Source of the DNA: Ruminococcaceae bacterium UBA5413 | GTDB lineage: Bacteria; Bacillota; Clostridia; Oscillospirales; Acutalibacteraceae | Length of the DNA: 39,945 nt | Direction of reading: 5' to 3' | Assembly (NCBI GenBank): GCA_002409585.1 | Contig: DHNP01000033.1 | Coordinates: 43,844 to 83,788, forward strand | Part shown: positions 16,797 through 24,176 of the stretch, in pieces | How positions within the stretch are numbered: the first letter of the stretch is position 1 | How the letters are laid out: every line of letters begins with the position of its first letter | Notes under the pieces: model-generated | Told to the model about the DNA's origin: nothing | The model's database searches: none | What the model saw: the letters and a program-made list of their open reading frames with translations, nothing else | Translations under genes and position numbers: made by a program

Positions 16797-16925
16797 TATA
16801 ATAAACTTGTTATTAGAAAGTTGGAGCCGCACCGCTTTCTAATACATGTTCTACCCTCCTCAATATACCCCTCAAGTTAAGAAGAAAAGGGCTCTTAAAC
16901 CGTTCAGGTGAGAGCCTTTTTCTTA
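16797..16925 (+). ncRNA. Candidate small RNA with C-rich, SD-complementary region
   Basis: A TATAAT box (16797-16802) without a good -35 partner is followed by a perfect 10-bp hairpin (TATTAGAAAG with CTTTCTAATA, 16811-16844). Next comes an unpaired C-rich stretch containing ACCCTCCTC and ACCCCTC (16852-16873), and an intrinsic terminator at 16887-16922. No open reading frame with a ribosome-binding site lies within. The transcript would be about 115 nt. CCUCC can pair with Shine-Dalgarno GGAGG, a design used by C-rich regulatory RNAs in Firmicutes. It ends 100 nt before the SpoIIQ-like gene. No Rfam family is assigned with certainty. Confidence 0.6.
16885..16922 (+). terminator. Intrinsic terminator of the candidate small RNA
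   Basis: GGCTCT (16890-16895) pairs with AGAGCC (16911-16916) around a 15-nt loop, extended by A/T pairs, and is followed by TTTTTCTT. It isolates the small RNA from the downstream SpoIIQ-like gene. Confidence 0.8.
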
Positions 16926-17022
16926 TTTTATTTTAAAAATTACCGGCAAAACTTGCGCAAAGATTGCTTTCCGCCGAATATACGGCCTGTTTCATGGCAA
17001 AAATACATTCGGAGGTGGCACA

Positions 17023-17751
17023 ATGAATCGACACATAAAAGAAAAGGGTAAGAACAATAAAGGATTTTATATTGCGCTCGGCATATGCCTTGTTGCGGTA
17101 GGCGTGGCGGCATGGACAACTTACGACAGCGTCGTTAACTACGCAGTTCCCGAAACCGGCACGGCCTCAAGCAGTACGGCACAGGCAAACAATACCGTGA
17201 GCGGCATTTACGCCGGCAGCAGTGAAACGCCAAAGACGGCATCGTCAGAAAAGCCGGAGACGCAGGCCCCGAAGGCTTCGTCCGCGCAGCCCTCTTCAAA
17301 ACCGGCTGCAAAAGCCGAAACAAAAACGCCCGTAAAGCAGGCCGCCGCAGCTCCGGAGCTTTTTTCATACCCTGTGGGTAAAGTCATAGTACAGAAGTTC
17401 AGCGAAGACCCCGTCTACTGCAAAACGACCGAGGACTGGCGCGCCCATACGGGCATAGACCTTAAAGCGGATGCCGGTTCGGCCGTAAAGTCGGCCGCCG
17501 CTGGCACAGTTAAAAAAGTCTATGAGGACGACAGGTACGGTAAAACCGTGATAATAACGCATGGGGACGTGGAAGCGTGGTACTGCGGGTTAGATAAAAT
17601 AAGCGTTGAAACGGGCAGCACTGTAACAAGCGGCCAGGAAATAGGCACGGTGGGGTCAGTACCCATAGAAAAGTACGAGGACTCGCACCTGCACTTTATT
17701 ACCATGAAAGACGGAAAATATGTGGACCCGCTCGACATACTCGACAATTAA
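17023..17751 (+). CDS. spoIIQ: SpoIIQ-like LytM/M23 peptidase-domain protein
   Basis: A 242-residue bitopic membrane protein: one N-terminal transmembrane helix (about 14-34), a Ser/Ala/Lys/Pro-rich linker to about residue 110, then an M23/LytM domain. The zinc-site motifs HTGID (His 142, Asp 146) and HLH (222-224) are both present, so the site looks intact, unlike B. subtilis SpoIIQ. SpoIIQ sits in the forespore membrane and pairs with mother-cell SpoIIIAH. The assignment rests on size, topology and the sporulation context (spoIIP in the same window); a general cell-wall endopeptidase is the alternative. GGAGGTG lies just before the ATG. Ile codons here are 10 ATA, 3 ATT and 0 ATC. Confidence 0.78.
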   Translation: MNRHIKEKGKNNKGFYIALGICLVAVGVAAWTTYDSVVNYAVPETGTASSSTAQANNTVSGIYAGSSETPKTASSEKPETQAPKASSAQPSSKPAAKAETKTPVKQAAAAPELFSYPVGKVIVQKFSEDPVYCKTTEDWRAHTGIDLKADAGSAVKSAAAGTVKKVYEDDRYGKTVIITHGDVEAWYCGLDKISVETGSTVTSGQEIGTVGSVPIEKYEDSHLHFITMKDGKYVDPLDILDN

Positions 17752-17801
17752 GCCTGCGGGCGCGGCCTTTGCCCCGTTATATCACCTGTAAATATGATTA
17801 T

Positions 17802-17844
17802 AAAAAGTCCGAACGGCAGTTCGTTATGCCGTCCGGACTTTTTT
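17802..17844. terminator. Bidirectional terminator between spoIIQ-like gene and dnaJ
   Basis: AAAAAGTCCG and ACGGCA pair with TGCCGT and CGGACTTTTTT. It lies 50 bp past the SpoIIQ-like stop and 10 bp past the dnaJ stop, so it serves both convergent units. Confidence 0.9.
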
Positions 17845-17853
17845 ATACGTTTA

Positions 17854-19011
17854 TCATTCACCGAACATATCTTTTATCTTGTCAAAAAAAGATTTGCGTT
17901 TCTGGTAATTTTTGTCCTCGCTCTCGCTGTCGAACTCCTCCAGCAGTTTTTTCTGCTTTTGGGAAAGGTTGCGCGGTATCTCTATAGCTATGCGCACGTA
18001 CTGGTCGCCGCGCCCCCTGCCGCCGAGCTTTTGTATGCCTTTGCCCTTAAACTTAAAAACGTCGCCGGGCTGGGTACCCGGCCTTACCTCGTAACTGACC
18101 TTGCCGTCAATGGTAGGCACCACCACTTCGGCCCCAAGCGCCGCCTGTGTGAAAGTTATGGGCATTTCACACCATATGTCGTTTTCGCGGCGCTCAAAGA
18201 TAGGATGCGGGCGCACGTTTACGTATATATGCAGGTCCCCGCTGGGACCGCCGTTTTCGCCGGCACTGCCTTTGCCGGAAACGTTCAGTATCTGCCCGTT
18301 GTCTATGCCCGCGGGTATGTTTACCTCTATGGTTTTATTTTCACGCGTCCTGCCTGTTCCCCCGCAAAGCGGGCACGGGCTGTCTATCACCTTGCCGCTG
18401 CCGCCGCACCTGTCGCATGTACGCGTTGTCTGTATAAGGCCGAAAGGCGTGCGCTGGCTCACGCGCACCTGCCCCGAACCGCCGCACTGCGGGCACGTTT
18501 TAGCCGCGGTCCCGTTTTTTGCGCCTGAGCCGCCGCACGACCCGCAAACTTCCGTATGTTCATAGGAAACCGTTTTTTTACAGCCTTTCGCGGCCTCCTC
18601 AAAGCTCACATATACGCTCGCATCACAGTTCTGGCCGCGGCGGGGCATATTGGAAGTCTGCCTGTGCGCCCTTTTGCCGCCGAAACCGCCGAAGCCGTCG
18701 AAACCGTCAAATACACTGTTGAAAATATCGTCTATATTTATATTGCCTGTAAACGGGCTGCCCCCGCCGCCGCCGAAACCGGCGTCCACTCCGGCCTGCC
18801 CGAACTGGTCATAACGCGCCCTTTTGTCCTTGTCCGAAAGGACTTCGTAAGCCTCGTTAACCTCTTTAAACTTCTGTTCCGCTTCCTTATCGCCCGGATG
18901 GAGGTCCGGATGGTACTGTTTGGCAAGCTTGCGGTACGCTTTTTTTATTTCCGCGTCGGTGGCGTTTTTAGGCACGCCCATAACCTCATAATAATCCTTA
19001 TTTCCGGCCAA
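17854..19011 (-). CDS. dnaJ: Chaperone DnaJ
   Basis: A 385-residue type I Hsp40. The J domain is N-terminal with the HPD motif (KQYHPDLHPGD), followed by a Gly/Phe-rich segment, four CxxCxGxG zinc repeats (CGSCGGSG, CPQCGGSG, CDRCGGSG, CPLCGGTG) and the two C-terminal substrate-binding domains. It stimulates the DnaK ATPase and delivers clients. The start is taken as TTG at 19011 (then AGNKDYYEV) because AGGAG lies seven bases upstream and the J domain begins there; the in-frame ATG 27 bp earlier adds residues foreign to the family. Last gene of the hrcA operon. Confidence 0.96.
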   Translation of the reverse strand: MAGNKDYYEVMGVPKNATDAEIKKAYRKLAKQYHPDLHPGDKEAEQKFKEVNEAYEVLSDKDKRARYDQFGQAGVDAGFGGGGGSPFTGNINIDDIFNSVFDGFDGFGGFGGKRAHRQTSNMPRRGQNCDASVYVSFEEAAKGCKKTVSYEHTEVCGSCGGSGAKNGTAAKTCPQCGGSGQVRVSQRTPFGLIQTTRTCDRCGGSGKVIDSPCPLCGGTGRTRENKTIEVNIPAGIDNGQILNVSGKGSAGENGGPSGDLHIYVNVRPHPIFERRENDIWCEMPITFTQAALGAEVVVPTIDGKVSYEVRPGTQPGDVFKFKGKGIQKLGGRGRGDQYVRIAIEIPRNLSQKQKKLLEEFDSESEDKNYQKRKSFFDKIKDMFGE

Positions 19012-19040
19012 ACTAATCACTCCTGAAATGAAGCGCATCG

Positions 19041-19062
19041 AGGGCAGCCGTTAGGCTGCCCT
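19041..19062 (-). other. Strong hairpin between dnaK and dnaJ
   Basis: AGGGCAGCC and GGCTGCCCT form a 9-bp perfect stem with a 4-nt loop in the 129-nt dnaK-dnaJ spacer. It has no T tract, so it is more likely a processing or stabilising structure than a terminator. It could lower dnaJ expression relative to dnaK. Confidence 0.55.
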
Positions 19063-19140
19063 GTCAGCAATTTATGTCAAACGCCGCGGCGCGGCGGTTC
19101 TGAAGCTGCCTTTGCTGGATGCCCTAAGCACACCGTGACG

Positions 19141-21009
19141 TTATTTCTTGCCATTGTCGTCAACGTCTTTGTACTCTGCGTCGTAAACCGTGTTGCCGTT
19201 CGCGTCCTGCTTAGGCTGTGCCTGGCCTTCCGCCTGCTGCGGGCCGCTTTGCGGCTGGCCCTGGGGCTGCTGCGGGGCGGCGTTTTTGTAGAGCTTTTCG
19301 CTTACCGCATACATCTTGTTCTTAAGGTCCTCCGACTTTGACTTTATGTCGTCAAGGTTACCGGCGGTTATGGCCGAGCGGACCTCCGCTACTTTGGAGT
19401 TAAGCTCGTTTTTATCGCTCTCGTCTATCTTGTCGCCGCTGTCCTTAATGAGCTTCTCAACGGAATAGCAAAGGTTTTCGGCCTCGTTTTTCTTATCTAT
19501 CTCGTCACGGTGCTTCTTGTCTTCAGCCGCATACTTTTCGGCTTCCTTGACTGCTTTGTCAACGTCGTCCTTGCTCATGTTGGAGCTTGATGAAATGGTT
19601 ATCTGCTGCTGTTTGCCGGTTGCAAGGTCTTTTGCCGAAACGTTGACTATGCCGTTAGCGTCTATGTCGAACGTGACCTCTATCTGCGGTATGCCGCGCG
19701 GCGCCGGCGCTATGCCGCCGAGCTTGAACAGGCCGAGCTGCTTGTTGTCGCGCGCGAACTCGCGTTCGCCCTGCAGTACGTTTATCTCCACTTCAGTCTG
19801 CCCGTCGGCGGCCGTTGAGAAAATCTGGCTCTTTTTCGTCGGTATGGTCGTGTTGCGGTCTATTACCTTTGTCATAACGCCGCCCATCGTTTCAACGCCG
19901 AGCGAAAGCGGCGTAACGTCAAGAAGCAGCAGCCCCTCGACCTCGCCGCCGAGTACGCCCGCCTGCAAAGCTGCTCCTATGGCAACGCACTCGTCGGGGT
20001 TAATGCCCTTAAACGGTTCTTTACCGGAAATCTTCTGTACCGCTTCCTGTACGGAGGGCATCCTTGATGAACCGCCGACCATGAGTACTTTAGATATATC
20101 CGAGAATGAAAGGCCCGAGTCCGAAAGAGCCTGCTTTACAGGGCCTATGGTTTTTTCTACCAGGTCCGCCGTAAGTTCGTTGAATTTAGCGCGCGTAAGC
20201 GTCATGTCAAGGTGTTTAGGGCCTGTGGCGTCAGCCGTTATAAACGGAAGGTTTATGGCGCTCGAAGCCGTGCTCGAAAGCTCTATCTTTGCTTTTTCGG
20301 CTGCTTCCTTAAGGCGCTGCATGGCCATCTTGTCGCCGCTCAGGTCAATGCCGTTGTCTTTTTTGAACTCGGAAATCATCCAGTCCATTACGCGCTTGTC
20401 GAAGTCGTCGCCGCCGAGGCGGTTGTTCCCCGCCGTGGCAAGGACTTCCTGCACGCCGTCGCCCATCTCAATAATTGAAACGTCGAACGTGCCGCCGCCA
20501 AGGTCGTAAACCATCACTTTTTGGTCGCCGTCTTTGTCTATGCCGTATGACAGCGCCGCCGCCGTAGGTTCGTTTATAATGCGCTTTACGTCGAGGCCGG
20601 CGATTTTGCCGGCGTCTTTTGTAGCCTGGCGCTGTGCGTCCGTAAAGTACGCCGGTACGGTTATGACGGCGGAGTTGACTTTCTCGCCAAGGTAAGCTTC
20701 CGCATCCGTCTTAAGCTTTTGGAGTATCATGGCGGAAATTTCCTGCGGTGTATAGTTCTTACTATCTATGTTTACTTTGTAGTCAGAACCCATTTCCCTT
20801 TTGATGGATGAAACTGTGCGGTCAGGGTTTGTTATGGCCTGGCGTTTTGCCACCTGGCCAACCATGCGCTCGCCCGTTTTGGAAAAAGCAACGACCGACG
20901 GCGTGGTGCGCGCACCCTCGGAGTTGGGGATAACTACCGGCTTGCCGGCTTCAATTACCGCAACGCATGAATTTGTAGTGCCTAAATCAATACCTATTGT
21001 CTTTGACAT
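19141..21009 (-). CDS. dnaK: Chaperone DnaK (Hsp70)
   Basis: A 622-residue Hsp70. The ATPase domain opens with KTIGIDLGTTNSCVAVIE and carries VPAYFTDAQRQATKDAG and YDLGGGTFDVSI; the substrate-binding domain begins near LLLDVTPLSLGVETMGG, and the C-terminal lid ends in a Gln/Pro/Gly-rich tail and EYKDVDDNGKK. The start at 21009 is set by GGAGG upstream and by the conserved N-terminus; a longer frame to 21090 is not expected to be translated. It works with DnaJ and GrpE, encoded on either side. Confidence 0.97.
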   Translation of the reverse strand: MSKTIGIDLGTTNSCVAVIEAGKPVVIPNSEGARTTPSVVAFSKTGERMVGQVAKRQAITNPDRTVSSIKREMGSDYKVNIDSKNYTPQEISAMILQKLKTDAEAYLGEKVNSAVITVPAYFTDAQRQATKDAGKIAGLDVKRIINEPTAAALSYGIDKDGDQKVMVYDLGGGTFDVSIIEMGDGVQEVLATAGNNRLGGDDFDKRVMDWMISEFKKDNGIDLSGDKMAMQRLKEAAEKAKIELSSTASSAINLPFITADATGPKHLDMTLTRAKFNELTADLVEKTIGPVKQALSDSGLSFSDISKVLMVGGSSRMPSVQEAVQKISGKEPFKGINPDECVAIGAALQAGVLGGEVEGLLLLDVTPLSLGVETMGGVMTKVIDRNTTIPTKKSQIFSTAADGQTEVEINVLQGEREFARDNKQLGLFKLGGIAPAPRGIPQIEVTFDIDANGIVNVSAKDLATGKQQQITISSSSNMSKDDVDKAVKEAEKYAAEDKKHRDEIDKKNEAENLCYSVEKLIKDSGDKIDESDKNELNSKVAEVRSAITAGNLDDIKSKSEDLKNKMYAVSEKLYKNAAPQQPQGQPQSGPQQAEGQAQPKQDANGNTVYDAEYKDVDDNGKK

Positions 21010-21094
21010 ATTATTTACCTCCAGTAATATACTTTTGTTATTGTTTCGGTTCTGTATCTGCGGCCTGTATCTAAAAAAGCGGAGGCGCACGTAA

Positions 21095-21844
21095 TCAGTT
21101 CGCCACTTGTACCATGGCGTGCCTTACCACTTTGCCGCCCAGCATATATCCCTTTTGAAAGACCTCCGCTATGGTATTTTCTTCTATATCTTCGTCTTCT
21201 ATGTGTGAAACGGCGTTGTGCAGGGCCGGGTCAAACTTGTCGCCTTTACACCCCATCTCCGTCACGCCGAGCTTTTCGAGCGCCTTGCGCATTTGTTTTT
21301 CAACCATTTCAACGCCCTTGCGCATATCCTCAGCCGTACATTCTTTCTGCTCCAGCGCGCGCGCAAGGTTGTCTTCGACTGTGAGTATCTCTTTCACGGC
21401 GGCCGCCGTGGCATCGGCATAAACAGACATTTTCTCACGTTCGGTGCGCTTGCGGTAATTGTCGTACTCGGCTACGGTGCGTATATGGATTTCTTGTTGC
21501 TTTTTAAGCTGTCCGTCCAAAGCTTCAATGTCTTTTTTAAGCTTGCCGTTTTCTTCGGCCAAAGCCGAGGCTTCATCCCCGGCAGCTGCTGTTTCGCCGC
21601 TGCACGGCTCTCCTGAGCCTTCGCTCTCCTCTTTTTCGCCGTCAGTTTCTTCGCCTTCGCAGGCGCACGGCTCTTCATCGTCCCCACACCGGCCGTTTAC
21701 ATCCGGATTGTCGTCTGCCGCCGGTTCCTGCGCGGCGCTTTCTTCCTGCCCTGCGGTGCTATCCGCCGGAGCCGTATTTTCCTGACAAGTTCCATCACAT
21801 TCGCCGCCAGGTACGCTGGCGCGGTTCTCTGTATCTTCTGTCAA
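21095..21844 (-). CDS. grpE: Nucleotide exchange factor GrpE
   Basis: A 249-residue GrpE. Residues 1 to about 95 are a long acidic, low-complexity, Cys-containing region, so the protein is longer than most GrpE. A coiled coil follows (LAEENGKLKKDIEALDGQL), then the conserved domain (AEYDNYRKRTEREK, EDNLARALEQ, GVEMVEKQMRKALEKLGV, FDPALHNAVSH) and the beta domain at the C-terminus (GYMLGGKVVRHAMVQVA). It releases ADP from DnaK. The start is a TTG with AAGGGG upstream, 17 bp after hrcA. Confidence 0.95.
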   Translation of the reverse strand: MTEDTENRASVPGGECDGTCQENTAPADSTAGQEESAAQEPAADDNPDVNGRCGDDEEPCACEGEETDGEKEESEGSGEPCSGETAAAGDEASALAEENGKLKKDIEALDGQLKKQQEIHIRTVAEYDNYRKRTEREKMSVYADATAAAVKEILTVEDNLARALEQKECTAEDMRKGVEMVEKQMRKALEKLGVTEMGCKGDKFDPALHNAVSHIEDEDIEENTIAEVFQKGYMLGGKVVRHAMVQVAN

Positions 21845-21861
21845 AGCCGCTGCCCCTTTCT

Positions 21862-22899
21862 TTATTCCATATTTAAAAGCCTTGTAAGTATCCTCCCGAC
21901 GGAGTCGGAAAGGTACTCCATATTGGATATTATTTTGCCGTAGTTCATACGCGTCGGCCCTATGATGGCTATGACGCCGGAGTCCCTGCCGCTGACGGCA
22001 TACCTTGAAACGACGACGCTTGAGTCCCTAAGCTCCGGGCGCCTTGTTTCGTCGCCTATAAGCACTTTTATGCCGCTGCCGTCACGGTGCCTTGTCAGAA
22101 GGCTGCAAAGCTCCGCCGGCCGCGACAGGAAGTCAAGTATGCGGCGTATCTCGTCCTGGCCGAACTCGCTTCTGAAAACGAGGTTTATCTCGCCGTCAAG
22201 GCAGACCTCAGACTCGAGGGATTCCCTTGCGGCCTGCGCTATTGCCATAAGCGCCGAACTTATAAGTATGGACATGTCGTCAAGTGAAGCCGCAAGCGAC
22301 TGTATATAGCCGGGCGTTATGGAGGCGACAGGCACGCCTATGAGTTTTTCGTTCAGCACACGGAAAAACACATGCAGTATCTCGGGCGTCAGGTCGAAGT
22401 CGCAGTGAAAAATGCGGCTTTTGGTTATGCCGTTCGACGTCATAAGCAAAGCCATCGCCGTGCGCCGCCCGGTCTGCACGAACTGCACCGCCTTGACCGC
22501 CGCGGAGCTGCTTTCGGGAGTTGTCGACACAGCCGCAAACTTCGTCATGTTGGCGAGCATGCTCGCGGCGCCGTCGAGGAGCTTTTCCGGGTCATACGCG
22601 CTCGGCAGGATAAGGCTGTCTATATAGCGCTTTTCGTCGCCTGAGATAGGCGTGCGCTTCATAAGGCTGTCTATATAGACCCTGTACCCTTTCTGCGACG
22701 GAACCCTTCCGGCGGAAGTGTGGGGCTGCTCAAGCAGCCCCTCGGCGCTGAGGTCGCTCATCTCGTTGCGCACGGTTGCCGACGAAACGTTAAAGTCAAG
22801 CATCTTGCAGAGCAGGCGGGAGCCGACCGGCTCGCCGGTCGCTATATAAAGGTCGACAACGGCCGCAAGGATTTTTTGTTTCCTTAAACTCAGTTCCAA
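21862..22899 (-). CDS. hrcA: Heat-inducible transcription repressor HrcA
   Basis: A 345-residue repressor: an N-terminal winged helix (LRKQKILAAVVDLYIATGEPVGSRLL and SSATVRNEMSDL), then the GAF-like HrcA domain with the C-terminal VIGPTRMNYGKIISNMEYL. It binds CIRCE operators and is kept active by GroEL. It heads the hrcA-grpE-dnaK-dnaJ operon and has one CIRCE site in its own leader, so it is self-regulated. The start is a TTG directly after AGGAGGAAGAAGG. Confidence 0.96.
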   Translation of the reverse strand: MELSLRKQKILAAVVDLYIATGEPVGSRLLCKMLDFNVSSATVRNEMSDLSAEGLLEQPHTSAGRVPSQKGYRVYIDSLMKRTPISGDEKRYIDSLILPSAYDPEKLLDGAASMLANMTKFAAVSTTPESSSAAVKAVQFVQTGRRTAMALLMTSNGITKSRIFHCDFDLTPEILHVFFRVLNEKLIGVPVASITPGYIQSLAASLDDMSILISSALMAIAQAARESLESEVCLDGEINLVFRSEFGQDEIRRILDFLSRPAELCSLLTRHRDGSGIKVLIGDETRRPELRDSSVVVSRYAVSGRDSGVIAIIGPTRMNYGKIISNMEYLSDSVGRILTRLLNME

Positions 22900-22924
22900 C
22901 CTTCTTCCTCCTGTTCCGCAGCCG

Positions 22925-22951
22925 TTAGCACTCTAAGCGTAAGAGTGCTAA
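22925..22951 (-). promoter_or_regulatory. CIRCE operator
   Basis: A perfect inverted repeat TTAGCACTC - 9 nt - GAGTGCTAA, the HrcA binding site, lies 26 bp upstream of hrcA and just downstream of the promoter. Confidence 0.97.
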
Positions 22952-22964
22952 CTCTTTAAAATAT

Positions 22965-22993
22965 AATTTAACATTACTTTTGCCCTTTGTCAA
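22965..22993 (-). promoter_or_regulatory. Promoter of the hrcA operon
   Basis: On the minus strand TTGACA (22988-22993), a 17-nt spacer and TAAATT (22965-22970). The predicted start falls at or just before the CIRCE element, the usual layout for HrcA control. Confidence 0.7.
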
Positions 22994-23066
22994 TATATTA
23001 ATTGTAAACTAATTGTGAAATCCTTAAAATTTTAATATTTTTTTATTTATAATATTATTATAAGAA

Positions 23067-24176
23067 TTAAAATAGTACAGCCGGCGTAAGGATATTTGAA
23101 ACGAGGAAGCCTTTCCGCGTGAAGCGGAAGCCACCGGCCGAGCACGACGTCAGCCCCGCCTTTTCATATGCTTTCGCGGCGTCCGCAACATGGGGCGGTA
23201 TCTTCCTGCCAAACCTAGCTAAGCAGCCGCCGTCTGAAAGTCCCTCCGTAAGGCGCAGCGCGAGCATGGCAAATTCGTCAAAGCCGCCGCCGCCGCCGTC
23301 GTCCTGCGCGGTTCCTTTTTCTATAAAAAGCCTGAGGCCGCGCGGATAGTGGAAACGCCTGCCGTTTATGAACGAATGTGCCGAGGGGCCGACGCCGAGG
23401 TACTCCTCACAGTGCCAGTACTTAAGGTTGTGCCTGCTCTTAAAGCCCTTTTGTGCAAAGTTGGATATTTCATACTGCCCGAAGCCGAGCTTCTCAAGCT
23501 CCACGCACGCGCATATATAGAGGGCGGCGGCTGTGTCTTCATCCGGAAGACGCAGCCCCGCCCTGTTTTTCCCGTAAACCGTATGCGGTTCCACCTGCAA
23601 AAGGTACGCCGAAACATGCCGTACGCCGAGCCTGCCGCACGCGGCGGCGGAGCGGCAAAGGCTTTCTTCGGTCTGCCCCTGCACGGCAAGCATAAGGTCC
23701 GCGGAAATATTATCAAAGCCGGCCCTTTTTGCATCCGCAAAAGCCTTAAAAGCCTGCTCCGCCGTATGCCTCCTGCCCAAAAGCAGGAGCTCGCCGTCGT
23801 TTGCCGACTGCAGGCCTACCGAGAGCCTGTTTACGCCGGCGGCTTTTATTTCGCGGAAAAATGGGTACAAGTCCCCGCCGGGGTTAACTTCGGCCGTTAT
23901 TTCGGCGTTTTCAAGCCCGAAAAGTTCCCTTGCGGCCGAAAGTATCTTTATCAGCCGCCCGGCCCCTATCAGGTTCGGCGTTCCGCCGCCGAAGTACATG
24001 GTGTCGGCGCCGCGGCCGCCTAAAACTCCGGCCCAGTGCCGCAGGCAGCTTATGACAGCCTCCGTATAGGCGTCCATAAGCTCGTCCGTACCGCGCAAAG
24101 AGTAAAAGTCGCAGTAAGGGCACTTCCCGTCACAGAAGGGCACGTGTACGTAAAGGCCGAGGTTCCCGTTACTCAT
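23067..24176 (-). CDS. hemW: Radical SAM protein HemW
   Basis: A 369-residue radical SAM protein of the HemW (oxygen-independent coproporphyrinogen oxidase-like) family. The [4Fe-4S]/SAM motif is C15-x3-C19-x2-C22 (VPFCDGKCPYCDFYS). GGGTPNLI and AEVNPGG follow, with the HemW C-terminal region from RHNLKYWHCEEYLGVGPSAHS. Family members are heme chaperones rather than true oxidases; three Cys and no fourth N-terminal Cys agree with HemW. The start overlaps the lepA stop by 8 bp, so it is co-translated with lepA, an order seen in many Firmicutes. Confidence 0.93.
   Translation of the reverse strand: MSNGNLGLYVHVPFCDGKCPYCDFYSLRGTDELMDAYTEAVISCLRHWAGVLGGRGADTMYFGGGTPNLIGAGRLIKILSAARELFGLENAEITAEVNPGGDLYPFFREIKAAGVNRLSVGLQSANDGELLLLGRRHTAEQAFKAFADAKRAGFDNISADLMLAVQGQTEESLCRSAAACGRLGVRHVSAYLLQVEPHTVYGKNRAGLRLPDEDTAAALYICACVELEKLGFGQYEISNFAQKGFKSRHNLKYWHCEEYLGVGPSAHSFINGRRFHYPRGLRLFIEKGTAQDDGGGGGFDEFAMLALRLTEGLSDGGCLARFGRKIPPHVADAAKAYEKAGLTSCSAGGFRFTRKGFLVSNILTPAVLF

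Noticed and set aside
16797..16925. 6S RNA or SRP RNA
   Set aside because: There is no long central-bubble duplex of 6S type and no conserved GGAAG-type SRP apical loop; the transcript is a short hairpin, C-rich linker and terminator.
19517..20509. Long plus-strand open frame opposite dnaK (330 codons)
   Set aside because: It is antisense to a certain dnaK, has no ribosome-binding site and low-complexity Ser-rich translation typical of shadow frames in GC-rich genes.
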